Shown: one piece after another, positions 1 through 11,300 of the stretch
How positions within the stretch are numbered: position 1 is the stretch's first letter
How the letters are laid out: each line of letters opens with the position of its first letter
NCBI GenBank assembly: GCA_029204225.1
Contig: CM055111.1
Coordinates: forward strand, 41,664,815-41,728,814
DNA: 64,000 bases
Origin: Diphasiastrum complanatum
Lineage: Eukaryota > Streptophyta > Lycopodiopsida > Lycopodiales > Lycopodiaceae
Direction of reading: 5' to 3'
The notes under the pieces: model-generated
What the model saw: only the letters and a program-made list of their open reading frames with translations
Told to the model about the DNA's origin: nothing
Databases searched by the model: none
Program-made: the position numbers and the translations under genes

Positions 1-114
1 GGAAATTCCGGATCACATTTCAGGACATGGGCTGCATCTATGGTATGTGGTATTAGTGGATTATATCAAACTTCTCTGAAACAATAACAAAAAAAACATA
101 TCTAACTATTATAA

Positions 115-262
115 TTTGAGTTGAATTGAGTGAGATATGCAAAAATATAGCTGCTACTAAATGTCAAAAAGGAGACATAGCACTATCATTTGAGCTGAAT
201 TGAGTGAGATATGCAGAAATATAGCTGCCACTAAATGTCAAAAAGGAGATATAGCACTATCA
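115..262. repeat. Two tandem copies of a 74-bp unit
   Basis: Units 115-188 and 189-262 both start TTTGAG, run through GAATTGAGTGAGATATGC and end in CACTATCA. They differ at only a few bases. No coding role is seen. They lie at the low-coordinate edge of a LINE remnant. Confidence 0.9.
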
Positions 263-299
263 TCCTGTCTTGCTGACACTCTAGAAGCATGTGATATGA

Positions 300-1850
300 G
301 TAGCAACTGAGGTAAATCTGGTCGTTGTTGATGTCATCTAAGAGGTTGAGTTGTCTCTTCTCACAACAGGTCGGATAACTCTAATTGCAACATGGCTTTG
401 AATGATGGTCTTCTCCTAGAAAAGAAAGAGGTGATCTGGAGCTGAGAACTAGAATGACTTTCCTGAGTTGTCTGACAAGGATCCATCGTAGTAAGAACGT
501 CTCTCATACTGTAAGTGCAACACATCAAAGATCCTCGTATGCTATGAGCAATTATAGTGTAGTGGGCATGTTGCATAACAAGCAGTAGCATCTCTCTCTA
601 ATCTCGTAGTAGACAAGGTACCTGAAAATAAAATGCTCCCTAGACTCCACCTCACTCAAGGAGCATAGTTGACAAATTCTCTCCACTCTCGGAATACCCT
701 AGAACCATCTAGTCTCAATTGCCAATTGATGTGATGATAATATGAACTCGAGACAGTGAGATAGTTTGAATCCAAATACTATGGCAAAACTTGGAGCCCT
801 GGTAGATCTAGCTCCAAGACATGACCCTGATAGTAGTCGGAATTGACCCCCAACTAGCCTCGCCAAGTGCGATCAAAATATGCTCTATATAGAAACCATA
901 TGATGTACTGATGAGTACATGAAGGCAGATGCCTGAGAAAGCCTTTGAATATAAGTGATAAGTTAGAAAACGATGCCAAGCTGTAGAGGTGGAGCAACAA
1001 ACTCAACAAGGATAATCTCATGTGGAATAGAGGGCTTAGCTTGAATCATGCGAAATAACATGGCTAGTTTGTGATCTAGAGATACTAGCCTAGTCCTATG
1101 AGGAAAGACCAGTGCACCATGCCTCTTTTGAATATTAAGCTCTAGGGGTGTCAATGGTATCAAAAAGTATGCACTTAATCAAGGCATCCTGAATGAACTT
1201 TTGAAAACAACACCTCTCTGAACAAGGGAAGCATGGCCCTTCCCAAGTCCAGCAGTAGCTGCCTGTCTCATGCTAAATATAGGACCAATGAAGAAATAAA
1301 GAGTACTCCCAAGTAAGTGTAAGAAGAAACCAACTCCAAAGGCTGTCCCTCGAAAATAAGCATGTGACGCTGCATGAAAGCCCTAGAAGTATTGAAGATA
1401 ACCTTGGCCCCTCTTTTGCATATAAAGCTATGGGTGTCAATGGTATCAAAAAGTTTGAATGTAATCGAGGCATCTTGAATGAACTTGTGAAAACAAAACC
1501 TCTCTGAACAAGGGAAGCATCGCCCTTCCCAAGTCCAGCAGTAGCTGCCTGTCTCATGCCAAATATAGGACCAATAAAGAGTACTCGCAAGTAAGTGTAA
1601 GAAGAAACCAGCTCCAAAGGCTGTCCCTTGAGAATAAGCTTGTGACGTTGCATGAAAGCCCTAGAAGTATTGAAGACCATAACCTTGTCTTCGCAATGTT
1701 CACCTCCAAGTCCCATCTGGTGCAAAAGGCCTTGCAACAGGTACTCACTGTACGAGGTAATAGGTCCCAAGCTATCATCGCACAGTTCCACACTTTGATT
1801 TGAAGGTGGTGTGGATGGGGTGCCGGGATGCTCCCCAACTCAGGGGCCTC
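300..1850 (-). pseudogene. Degraded LINE (non-LTR retrotransposon), reverse transcriptase end and C-terminus
   Basis: Broken minus-strand frames resemble the 3' half of a plant L1-type LINE ORF2. KVMVFNTSRAF and LVSSYTYLRVLF (about 1780-1560) match the late reverse transcriptase motifs (normally KTKVMVFN and YLGV). Next come RMIQAKPSIPHEIILVEF (about 1160-965) and a Cys motif region near 700-660 (CQLCSLSEVES) typical of the C-terminal knuckle. Stops and frameshifts throughout make it non-functional. Part of it is tandemly duplicated (1118-1700). Confidence 0.75.
1118..1700. repeat. Tandem duplication of about 290 bp inside the LINE remnant
   Basis: Two consecutive diverged copies are visible. 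Landmarks GTGTCAATGGTATCAAAAAG occur near 1147 and 1434, and GAACAAGGGAAGCAT occurs near 1219 and 1506. The unit repeats the same reverse-transcriptase segment, so it arose within the element or after its insertion. Confidence 0.85.
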
Positions 1851-2403
1851 AACTCCCTAGCATTGGGAACTCCTGGGAGCACTATTAGTATAGCATGCCC
1901 ATCCATTGCTCACGAGCATCCTGGAAGGCTTCACACCTTTCCTCAACTTGAGTATATGTAAGATCATCATCCATGTAAATGGTAGTACCCCACAATTTGG
2001 CTCTGCTCCACCACTGGTAGTGAACTGTGACACCTTACTAGACACACTGGGCCACCTCATCCACTTCTCCTATGAGTCATTGTTAGTTCCATACTAATCT
2101 ACCATCTTGATTTTTAGGCCTCTAACCATTAATTATGACTTTAATACCTGGAGGGCCCCAACTCCTCATAATCATAATTGATTTACGAGTCAAGATAGGC
2201 CTATTGATCTCCTTATGAGATATTTAATCCGAGATCAGTCCATGCGTGGGCATGACATTCTTCCCCCTTATTCATGTTCTTTCTTAAAGTTGGGTAAGTT
2301 CTTTCTTTCCTCATGTTCCCAAGAGTCGTCACATCTGTATGACCTTTCCATCGAACTAGATGCTCAGTAACAAAAAAAAAAAAAAAAAAAACAAGTGCCT
2401 TGG
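1851..2403. other. No gene recognised; short poly(A) tract
   Basis: No domain is recognised. An A20 run lies at about 2371-2390. Sequence from about 2200 resembles the 3' untranslated part of the neighbouring Ty3 remnant but cannot be assigned with confidence. Confidence 0.4.
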
Positions 2404-2431
2404 GTGCCGTGAAACTAAAGTTTCACGGCAC
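2404..2431. repeat. Perfect 13-bp inverted repeat (hairpin)
   Basis: GTGCCGTGAAACT is followed after 2 nt by its exact reverse complement AGTTTCACGGCAC, directly after the poly(A) run. It is probably a terminal or subterminal piece of a transposon. Confidence 0.85.
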
Positions 2432-2569
2432 CTACAGAACCCGTGTTGTGGTACGACGCTTGGAACTTTGCTACTGGCCAATTGTAATGCTTGCCGGTAC
2501 ACATTAGTTTTGAATCCTTCGAGATTCGAAGTATATCCAAAGCCCTTCTTGAAAATCTCGAGGTGATCT

Positions 2570-5050
2570 TTTCAGTGTAGCATAATGTCTGTCCTTATTT
2601 TGGGCACAATAGCATTTCTTGCATATCGTGCAGGAAATCTAATTGCTGGTTCCTTTGATATCCAGCACTTCAAAGTCGAATTCTTGCATGAGTTTTGCCC
2701 ATCGGGCCTTACGACCTCTTAGAGCAGTTTGATTGCAAAAGTACTTCAAAGCTTGACGATCCTTCTCACAATGAACTTATTACCATATAGGTAATGTCTT
2801 CATAATTTCAGAGCATGGACCATTGCAAAAAGCTCTTTATCCTGAGTAGCATACTTGACGTGTCGAATACTTTTTTATTCTCAAAAGCAACGGGTTAACC
2901 CTCTCGTAAGAGAACTCCTTCAATAGTTGTATCACTCGCGTCGGTGTTAATGACGAAAGGGATATTTGGATCTGCTATTCTCAACATGGGAGCCGAGATG
3001 ATTAGAAGCTTGAGTTTTTGAAAACTCTCATCTATTTCTTATTCCATTTTATCAGAGGGCTACGCCTACCTTTCGGACTTTCTACCCCCTTTTAAAATAT
3101 TGTTAAGGGTAGCGGCAATTTTTGAATATTCTTCAACAAACTTTCTGAAGAACACCGTGAAACCCAAAAATGACTTGAGTTCACGTGCAGTTTCTAGAAT
3201 TGGCCATTCAACTATCATCCTTACCTTCTCTTCGTCAATTTTGATCCCCTGAGCGGTGATCTTTTGACCAAGGTAAAGAAGTTCCTTTCTAGAGAATTCA
3301 CACTTAGATTCCTTAACGAAAAGCTTCTTTTGTCTTAAGATCCTTAAGACAATACAAAGCTCTTTTAGTGTTTTAGTATAGACCAAAATGACATCTAGAA
3401 ACACTGTACAAACTTTTCCAAGAAAGGACAAAATAAATTGTTCATCATTTGTTGGAAAGTAGTCGGAGCATTCGTCAAACCAAAAGGTAAGACTAGGAAC
3501 TCGTAATGGCCAAATTGTGTCCTAAAATCAGTTTTAGATATATCATCCGGATGTAATGTGATCTGATGATATCCCATTTGAAGATCGATTTTTGTGAAGA
3601 ATTTTGCTCCACTTAACTGATCTATGAGATCATTCGTTTTAGACCCTTGTAGTTGACACATAAACGGAATCTCCCGTCCTTCTTATCCTTAAGGAGAACG
3701 AGTGCTCCCCATGATGATTTACTAGGTCTAATAGGTCCCATTCAGAGGTATTCCTCTATTTGCCTAGCCACCTCCCCCTCTTCCTTTTGAATGCACCTAT
3801 ATAAAAGTTGAAAAATGGGGTGGCTACTAGGCATCGATTTTATCCTATGGTCTATTAACCGGGCGGGTGGTAAATCATCTAGTAATTGCTTAGGAAAAAA
3901 ATCACAAAATTTTTGTTTTAAATCTTGCATTAATGATGAGAAATTTCGGTGTTACAATTGAAAAACACATTCACATCAGACTGATGAACAAAATCACAAT
4001 GCAAACTAGATTGTAAAACAAGATGAAACAACTTGTAATCGGAATTACTGACTTTTCCCATTAGCTCGGCCGAAGAAATCAGCGGCGATGGGAGTACATC
4101 AGTCTCTCCAAAAACAGAGACATTTTCACCATTTACATCTTTAAATATCAATGATTGATTCTTGAAATCAATATCCAAAGAATTTGATTTATTATAAAAC
4201 CACTCATATCTAGTACGATCGAGATTCATGACATGAAACTTTAATCACTCGACATAACCCTGCCTCTGAAACTCCAAATCGCGGACTTATACATCCCATA
4301 TCTCCGTGTCCGACCCCGAGGCTAAGTGGACGATTTACTGCACAAGCTGAGATAATGTACAAAATCACAAGCACACGCACAATTTACTACTAAGTCAATT
4401 TGAAGTTTAGTTGCGAGTAACTCCATCGTCATGAGGCTCAATGATTTCTATTTCTTTTCAGGGCACCATTTCGCTCGATGCCCAAGTTTATTAAGAAACA
4501 GAGATTTTCCTTGACTGCCAACTTGTGCACTTTGTCTTTGATTAATGGTTTCTTGTTCTTTTTCTTTTGGTGAGTTGCGGCATCCAATTCATCAAAATAT
4601 GTTTTTCTTTTGTTTTTAGGCTTTTCATTTTTTGATTTCGGGGCAACTTGACTATGTATTCTTTTTCGCGAAGCGACCATTGTACTATCATAAGCTTTTG
4701 CCATGCGGATAGCATCCTCCAAAATGAAGTACATTTCGCTTACACTCATTCTGATAGTCGACAGGAAATCCAAACCCAAATTGCCATTGAGCCAACTTAC
4801 GATCAAAGAGTGATACCTTGGCCAAAATATCGGTGAATTCTTGGACATGAGTGTCCAATTCACGATTGCCCTTCCAACAGTTGATAAAACGAATGTACCT
4901 CTCCGAGCCATCAACGACAACGAAGGCCTTCCGAAATTCCTCAAGGAATTTGGCCCAGGTTGCCAGTTTTGAAGGAAGTTCCCTCCACCAGGAGGAAGCC
5001 TTACCTTCTAGAAATAAGAGAATTGATGAAATTCGTTACTTCTCTAGGAC
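2570..5050 (-). pseudogene. Degraded Ty3/gypsy retrotransposon: RNase H, reverse transcriptase, protease region, gag
   Basis: Minus-strand frames give reverse transcriptase blocks [14 protein letters not shown] and [16 protein letters not shown] (3660-3400), then KCEFSRKELLYLGQKI and WPILETARELKSFLGF (3300-3070), all Ty3-type. The catalytic box, normally a YxDD-type sequence, reads [10 protein letters not shown], so the enzyme is dead. Sequence at 2640-2880 resembles RNase H. Gag with a decayed zinc-knuckle remnant (residues GHRAKWCP in another frame) lies at about 4500-5050. Stops and frameshifts are common. It probably sits in the last intron of the DME-like gene and is antisense to the window, thus sense to the gene. 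Confidence 0.85.
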
Positions 5051-5079
5051 ATTGTGCAAGCTAAAATAGCTTGTCCATT

Positions 5080-5260
5080 GATTAATCCAACCCTTGAAAA
5101 CATATCAACTCTTGTCTCTGCATGAACCTTTGGAAATATTGAAGACCATAATTTTGGTCTTTGAAATCTTCACTTACAATCCCCATCTAGCACAAATCGT
5201 ATGTAGACTGTCAAGATGTCTTTGAAGCCCCACACTTCCACCTATGCTGCCCCAAACATC
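5080..5260 (-). pseudogene. Short LINE reverse-transcriptase scrap
   Basis: The minus strand near 5230-5110 encodes residues like SKTKIMVFNISK after a stretch resembling the LINE segment seen at 1.7 kb. It is a short fragment lying between two Ty3 gag pieces, and only the similarity of residue pattern supports it. Confidence 0.4.
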
Positions 5261-6260
5261 CAAAACAGAGGTTCTCAACTTCTTGGGGAATGTGTAATAA
5301 AGCCTCTTGGTACTTGTCTGCATAATCTTGCGCGCTCAAATTACCTGCTTCAAATAAGTCCATTGTTGCATGGCTCTATTGTTTTCATCCATAGGCACCC
5401 AATTTTGCGTAAACATTTATTGGAGCGCCTCCCATGTGGTTGGAACTAGGTCATCCTTTTCCTCCTTCCTCCACCTCCTTTGTGCTGGCTCTTGCAAACG
5501 ATATGTGGCTTCAGCAATCATCTGAGTTTCATCATCTTGCCACACATTTGGAATGCTTTCTCCCAATTTTGCAACCAATATAGATATTGCTTCCAGTGAA
5601 CTTCGAAGGTTGTATTTCCTTGATAGTGGGCTTAGTTGCACGAATCGCGGTTCGAACCATGAACCACGGTTCAAATCGTTCGAACCATTCGGAGCCGGTT
5701 CGAACTGAAAAAATAAACTTTTTGAATTTATTTTTTTCGGGGTTCAAACCGTTTTCCAATTCATGCCAGCCTGGCCGGTTCGAATCGGTTTGAACCAGTC
5801 GAATCGGCCCAATTCGAATTGGCCGATCGGCCAGTTTGAATCGGCTGGTGACCTTGATAGTAGGTAGCTTCCTCTTTCTAAACCCAACTTAGCTTCAAAG
5901 CCTGTTGACAATGTCCTTTCTGCTTCCATAGCCGTACCACTGAGTCTCTTAGGAACACTAGCCCCTTTCCTTTGAGTTGCTCCAAAATCAGCTTAAGAGT
6001 GGCTTTGATAGCATCCACCTTGGAACATACTGCATCTAACCTCGGTGAATCTTGACCGGTGTTGCTTGCGGATGACATAGCAGAAGAATGGGTAGTAGAA
6101 ACAAAGCAATGCACAAAAACTATGCAAAATCAAACCACTAAAGTCTTTGAAACAAAGCAAGAACAAGCTCTCAGCACCTCATGACACATGTCACGTTGAC
6201 CGATCCACCCTCTCTACTTTTTAGGAGGTCAGTCCAGCAGACTCTCATGGGAACCAATAT
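5261..6260 (-). pseudogene. Ty3-type gag remnant split by a small TIR element
   Basis: The minus strand encodes a gag N-terminus (SPRLDAVCSKVDAIKATLKL, about 6060-5990) and, on the far side of the insertion at 5628-5851, IPNVWQDDETQMIAEATYRL (about 5560-5500) and RRWRKEEKDDLVPTTWEALQ. The second part resembles plant gag (DUF-type capsid) proteins. Excising the inserted element and one target duplication rejoins the two halves. Confidence 0.65.
5628..5851. mobile_element. Small non-autonomous TIR-like element rich in GGTTCGAACC motifs
   Basis: 224 bp flanked by the direct repeat CCTTGATAGT (5618-5627 and 5852-5861), interpreted as a target-site duplication (8-10 bp). Ends are packed with palindromic words such as GGTTCGAACC, GCCGGTTCGAAC and GGCCGATCGGCC. 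It is inserted in a gag remnant. There is no coding capacity, so it must depend on a transposase elsewhere. The hAT assignment is inferred from the TSD size. Confidence 0.7.
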
Positions 6261-7468
6261 CTCCTTGGCCATCTCAAAATTAGTCACTCAAGCCGAACTT
6301 AACCATTTACAATATGATAATTACAATTTACAATAGGCAAAGGGATTCAAAGTACATTAGTTCAAGGATAAATTAACTTTTTGTTTGTTCGTACATGTCT
6401 GCATCGAACGAAACACAAGTCTTTGCTGACAACTTAATCAGTCAGAATTCATTCGAGCTACTCTAATAACATTTCACTTGTAGAACGCTTTTCATTCGGT
6501 TTGATAGAGGAAGATTGTTGTTTGGAATTCATTATCATCACACACCTACACCAAAAGTAATACTGGTTACTTATAAAATGTCTGTTGACAACAAGATTAA
6601 CACTCGATTCCATTTCATTCAAAATAAGTCAGTACTGTACCAATTTAACAACTTTTAAGTGCTATCTCCTTGGGGAACGACATAAATACTACACAAATAT
6701 AGCAATTCTATATCTACAAGTGCTTTCCACTAGGATCTTCCAGCTACCTATCTTGCTGTTAACAAAATTTATGAGAATGATGACTCCTACAATTTGTTAG
6801 TTTAGCCAAGGAAGAACAAAGTTGTAGATGGGCTAGATGCTACTCAAGTTGAAATATGATAGTACGTGTATACTCTTCTTCTTCAACTACTCTACCTAAC
6901 TACTCTTCTTCTTCTTCTAGTAGGTGCTACCAACATATGCACTTGAATTGGCTCAATCCCACGGTCCAATACTTGGGTGGTTGAATAGGGAATACTTTAT
7001 TTTTGTGCCGCCTTTGTATCATAGTTAAAGATAAAGGTGAGATCCAAGTTTATCTACCAAGGGTTCTATTTCCTTATAAATATAGGACTTGCCTCCAATA
7101 GTGTAGCAACTAGTTGTTGAAGGGTCGAATCACCTTGGATTGGTTTGATATTCGGAAGGTAATTAAATACTCACTTAAAACCATGCCTTTTAACCATGTG
7201 CACACTTGACTTTCACAATCACATTCTATTTCCACCTTTTTTGACTAATAAAGGAGTTCAACAACCCAAAGGTTACGCAACATCATAATAGGGCCACAAC
7301 ATGAAGTTGGGAGGGCAGGCCTTTATTTTCTCTCCTTTTATCATACTATCGCAAGGCTAAACACGATGCCCAGGTTTGTATTGTCTTTCATTCTACTCCA
7401 CCAAGTAGTAAATGTGGCTCTACACGATCACACGTGATCAAAGTACATCATGATGCCTTTGACCACAT
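6261..7468. other. Probable last-intron sequence, nothing recognised
   Basis: AT-rich sequence with a CTTCTT microsatellite near 6873-6918 and no recognisable domain on either strand. I looked here for the final DME-like exon (FWKGFVCVRGF block) and did not find it. Confidence 0.5.
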
Positions 7469-7476
7469 GATGTGAT

Positions 7477-7872
7477 CATAGAATTTATGAACTGTGGACG
7501 GTTCACCACGATTCTGAGAACCGTACAATGAACCGTATGGTTCTCAAAATTTTTTAGCTGGAACTGTGGTGAACCGTATAATTAATTAATTTTTTTTGGT
7601 TTCCCACCCCCAAAAATAGCCCAAAAAAATGCCAAAAAATTAAGGAGTGGGTACAGATTAGTACAGTAGCATACAATAGCAAACAAAGTACAGTAGCCAA
7701 AAAAATACCCGAAATCTGTGAAATGAGGACCAAAAATGCCTTGGGAGGGGTTTTGGGGGGCAATGGGTAATCAATGAATTAATTAACTAATTAATTAAAT
7801 AGAGGAACCGTACCACGGTTCATGAACTGTGGTACGGATCATCCCACGGTTCTGAGAACCGTGGGTTCTATG
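7477..7872. mobile_element. hAT-like MITE, family A copy 1, with perfect 8-bp TSD
   Basis: 396 bp flanked by GATGTGAT at 7469-7476 and 7873-7880. The terminal inverted repeats start CATAGAA and the right end reads ACGGTTCTGAGAACCGTGGG then TTCTATG. Subterminal regions contain repeated GGTTC/GAACC palindromes. The interior has TTCCCACCCCCAAAAA and a GGGAGGGGTTTTGGGGGG block shared with copy 2 at 46916-47501. There is no open reading frame. TSD length and ends fit hAT. Confidence 0.88.
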
Positions 7873-7880
7873 GATGTGAT

Positions 7881-8217
7881 ATTATTACTCTGCATATATT
7901 GCAACATCCATATTCATTGTACTCTTCTAGTTGTGGAGGGTACTGATTGACACATTCATTGCTTCATTTTCCTCAAATCTTATCAGAGTTTTAGAACACA
8001 TGTGACATGGCTAATCTTCAAGGCAATTATTCTCACTTAAACAAATCATTCTTATTTTCGTACGTCTATCTACTTCTTCGGGGTAGAGAGAAAGACAGAA
8101 GAAAGAAAGAGTTTATTAATGTCTATCAAGTGCCCGTGGGCACAAAAGACAAAATACAATACATACAAAGTAGGAGCAATGTCCATATGAGGACTTATTT
8201 CTAGAAACTATCTCTCT

Positions 8218-8277
<60 letters not shown>

Positions 8278-8280
8278 CAC
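7881..8280. repeat. Intron start with long (GA)n microsatellite
   Basis: An uninterrupted (GA)n tract at about 8221-8275 lies immediately downstream (gene sense: CT repeat) of the donor of DME-like exon 15. The rest, 7881-8220, shows nothing recognisable. Confidence 0.85.
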
Positions 8281-8395
8281 CTCGAAAAATTGATGGGATT
8301 GAAGTCCCAAAATACACAAATTTACGTTGTAATTTCCAAAGCAAAGACCGTGGGACCTCAATGGGGTTTAAACTGCTTTCATGATCAGCAAAAAC
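8281..8395 (-). CDS. DML: DME-like exon 15: RRM-like domain, last exon found
   Basis: A 115-nt exon encoding VFADHESSLNPIEVPRSLLW, KLQRKFVYFGTSIPSIFR and the first base of a Gly codon. The acceptor is CTCGCAG before GTTTTT and the donor is CGAG before GTGAAT. A long (GA)n tract starts immediately inside the next intron. The expected final block (around CFWKGFVCVRGF and MARLHFPASK) was not found between here and position 1. Confidence 0.96.
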
Positions 8396-11300
8396 CTGCG
8401 AGCAACTTCCATGTGAGCATCACTTAAATGCAACTAAGTTCTCATTGTTGTTTGACATTTACTAGGAATGCCTGTTTAAGTTGCATGCTATATAGAAGAG
8501 CCTTAGACAAAGAAGTGAACTGCTCACATTTGTGATTAAGAATGCTTGTTTTAGTTGTATGAAAGTATCTAGAGGAAGTTGCTCAAAGTAATGCATATAT
8601 ACCTGTTCCACACATTTTGGTAGTGTGCATTCCCTTCCATTATGTACAGAATTAAAAGAAAATATTTTCAAATTTTTGACAGCGTTCCTTACATAAGGAA
8701 CGGAAAAATCATTTTTATATTTGATTTTTTACTTTGGAAGTGAAAAAAAAAAGACTTTCTGGGTGAAATTTTTTAGAAAAAAATCATACTACTCGTTGTT
8801 TTATATGTGTTCATTTATCCTTCTAATCTAAGGAATGAAGACAGTATAATCTTAAGGAGTATCCAATAACCTCTCATCTTTATTCCCAAGTACACAATCA
8901 AGCTATATAGTATATACTTGCTTTCTACTTTTTTTGATAATTTTGGAGAGTAGCTATTTTGCAGCACATGACTGATCATATAAGTGGACTTTCTTGAGGT
9001 CATTGGATAGCATTGCCATTGCTTATAAAACTACCCTAGTTATTTCTGCAGACCTGTTATCATTGAAAGAGTGTTCGTTTGATGCTGACAGCTAATTTTC
9101 TGATCTTTACTTCAAACAATGTTCTAAAATTATTATCCTATTTTTCAGCAATATATTGCTCAGAAATAGCTTTCTGCATTGTTCCTGTTCTTTTTCCTTC
9201 ACAGAGGCTTTGTTTCTCAAATGATCTTGATAATATCCCATAAAATAATGAGATTAGATTGATCGAGGTAGGTCAGAACTAGCTTGCTAGGCCATTATTG
9301 TAAAAGCTGATATAGGAGGCGTCCTGATCAAGCTTATTCAAATGTCAAAGACCATCTGAGAGAAAGCAAATGGCAGCATTGTTTTAAGTTCTATCCTATA
9401 CAAAACATATTGGTCTTGAAAAGAATGCAATGACAAAAGAAATGAAGACATGCAACAAAGATATATGTTGAGTTTTCTGAAAAGGTCTGTATAGACTTCT
9501 CGTAAAATCCATCTTTATTACATACCCCATTGTCATTTTAGATCAGCTTTTTAAACAAGAAGAAGGAATCATATCGAACCAGCACCAATAACCTCCCTGT
9601 CTGCAGCTCATATTTATCCGTTAGATATGTTTTTGACTGGTGACTGTGAAGTGAGTAATGGCAACATTTTCATTGAGGCATAGTGCAACTATAGGAGCTG
9701 TACAATGGAAACAAATTTGTACCCTATCAAATTCTAAAGAAACAACTTGCTCCCCCCCTGAGTAACTCTTTCAGCAATAGATCAAAGAGAAGCATGAAAA
9801 CATAGTATCTGAATAACAAAGGCTCAGGCTTACCAATAGGTCTCACAGCAAAAGCACAGCTTTCGTGAAAATTCAGAAAGGATAATATGCTCCTGCTTCT
9901 TATAGTTTGCAGCTAGTAGCACTGATATTGGCTAAGCCATTTGTAGCTTCACTCATAAGTTTGCCTTTTACCTTGAGAATTAGACTGCTGCTAACTCCCA
10001 CCAATGTTGTAATGCTTAATTATCGGACATCGGGAAATACTTGTTCTAAATTACAGGTGAGATGATTGCTCTGAACCTTTCTTTTGAGTGGTTCTTGGAG
10101 CACTATCTAGTCATTGATAAGTGACGTTTGGATAAATCACAAGCACATTGCCATTATATTTCTGTTTTTAATGTTTGGCCTCCAAGAGCTATGCAGATCA
10201 TTCTGAATATGGAATTATTGATATCAATACTTCAAGTTACCACTAATAAAAGGCCAAATTTAGTGAGAGTTACAGTATTAGCCTTTTAGCTTGAAGCCAC
10301 ACATTAATTAGATGTAGAGCTGAGACCACCCTTCTTCAAACTCATGTCATAGATATGCATTATCCCTAGAACTTTTGTATTTGATTTATCACGGACTGCA
10401 AGTTTTACTGTAAAGTATATCTTTCAGATGTCTACAGGATGTAAAAGCCAAGTCCTTGAGTTCTATTCCCATCAATAATAGTAGGTCTCTCACAGTTACA
10501 GAATCTCAAGCCAGGTTTCAAGAATCATGCAAGAACAATATCACAACACGGTAAGTTATCTACATCACGTCCCAGGAGTTTGTGTGAGGGGCAGCATAAC
10601 AGTGCCAGGGTTTAGGCTTTGCTCACTGATTTTTTTTATGTGATTTGAAGCAGGAGGGTGGCAATTCAGGAATGAAAAACCATTGAAGTACATATCCTGA
10701 ATCTTCCAAAGTGATGATATCACTGCTCTATATTCTAGAGAGATAACATGCATGCCTTTTAATGTGATTGATTGCAAGTAGATGGGGGGTAAATACCTCG
10801 TTAACTTGAAAATAAGTTCCATTCAGTGGAAAAGTCCCTCGCATTGCTGTCCTGCATGGCACCTGAAATATGATTTTTTGTATTTGCAATCAGCTATGGA
10901 GTTGTTTTGGAGGGAAAAATAGCAGTCTTCTAGAGCTCCCAGAATAGTTGAAATTCAAATTTCCGAACCCTTCGATTTGTTGGTGCATATAAACTACTCA
11001 GTGATGAGTATTTGAAAATAGGAACGGAATGATTTATGTATTTGTGTGTGTCTATCTATATAGTATATATCTTAGAAACCCGTTCCGACCCTTTTGGGCC
11101 GGAACATACTGTACGTTCCATACAGTATGTTACAGTACCTTCCGAAAGGTACTGGGTCGGAATGTTTTTTTTTTTTTTTTTATATAAATTAAAAAAAAAC
11201 AGGACAAGCGAAATGATACTGCATCAGTTCAGATTTTCAGCCGTTGATATGATTCAGATCTCAAGGGTTTTATGTATTCCTGGTTAGTATCATCTCCTGA

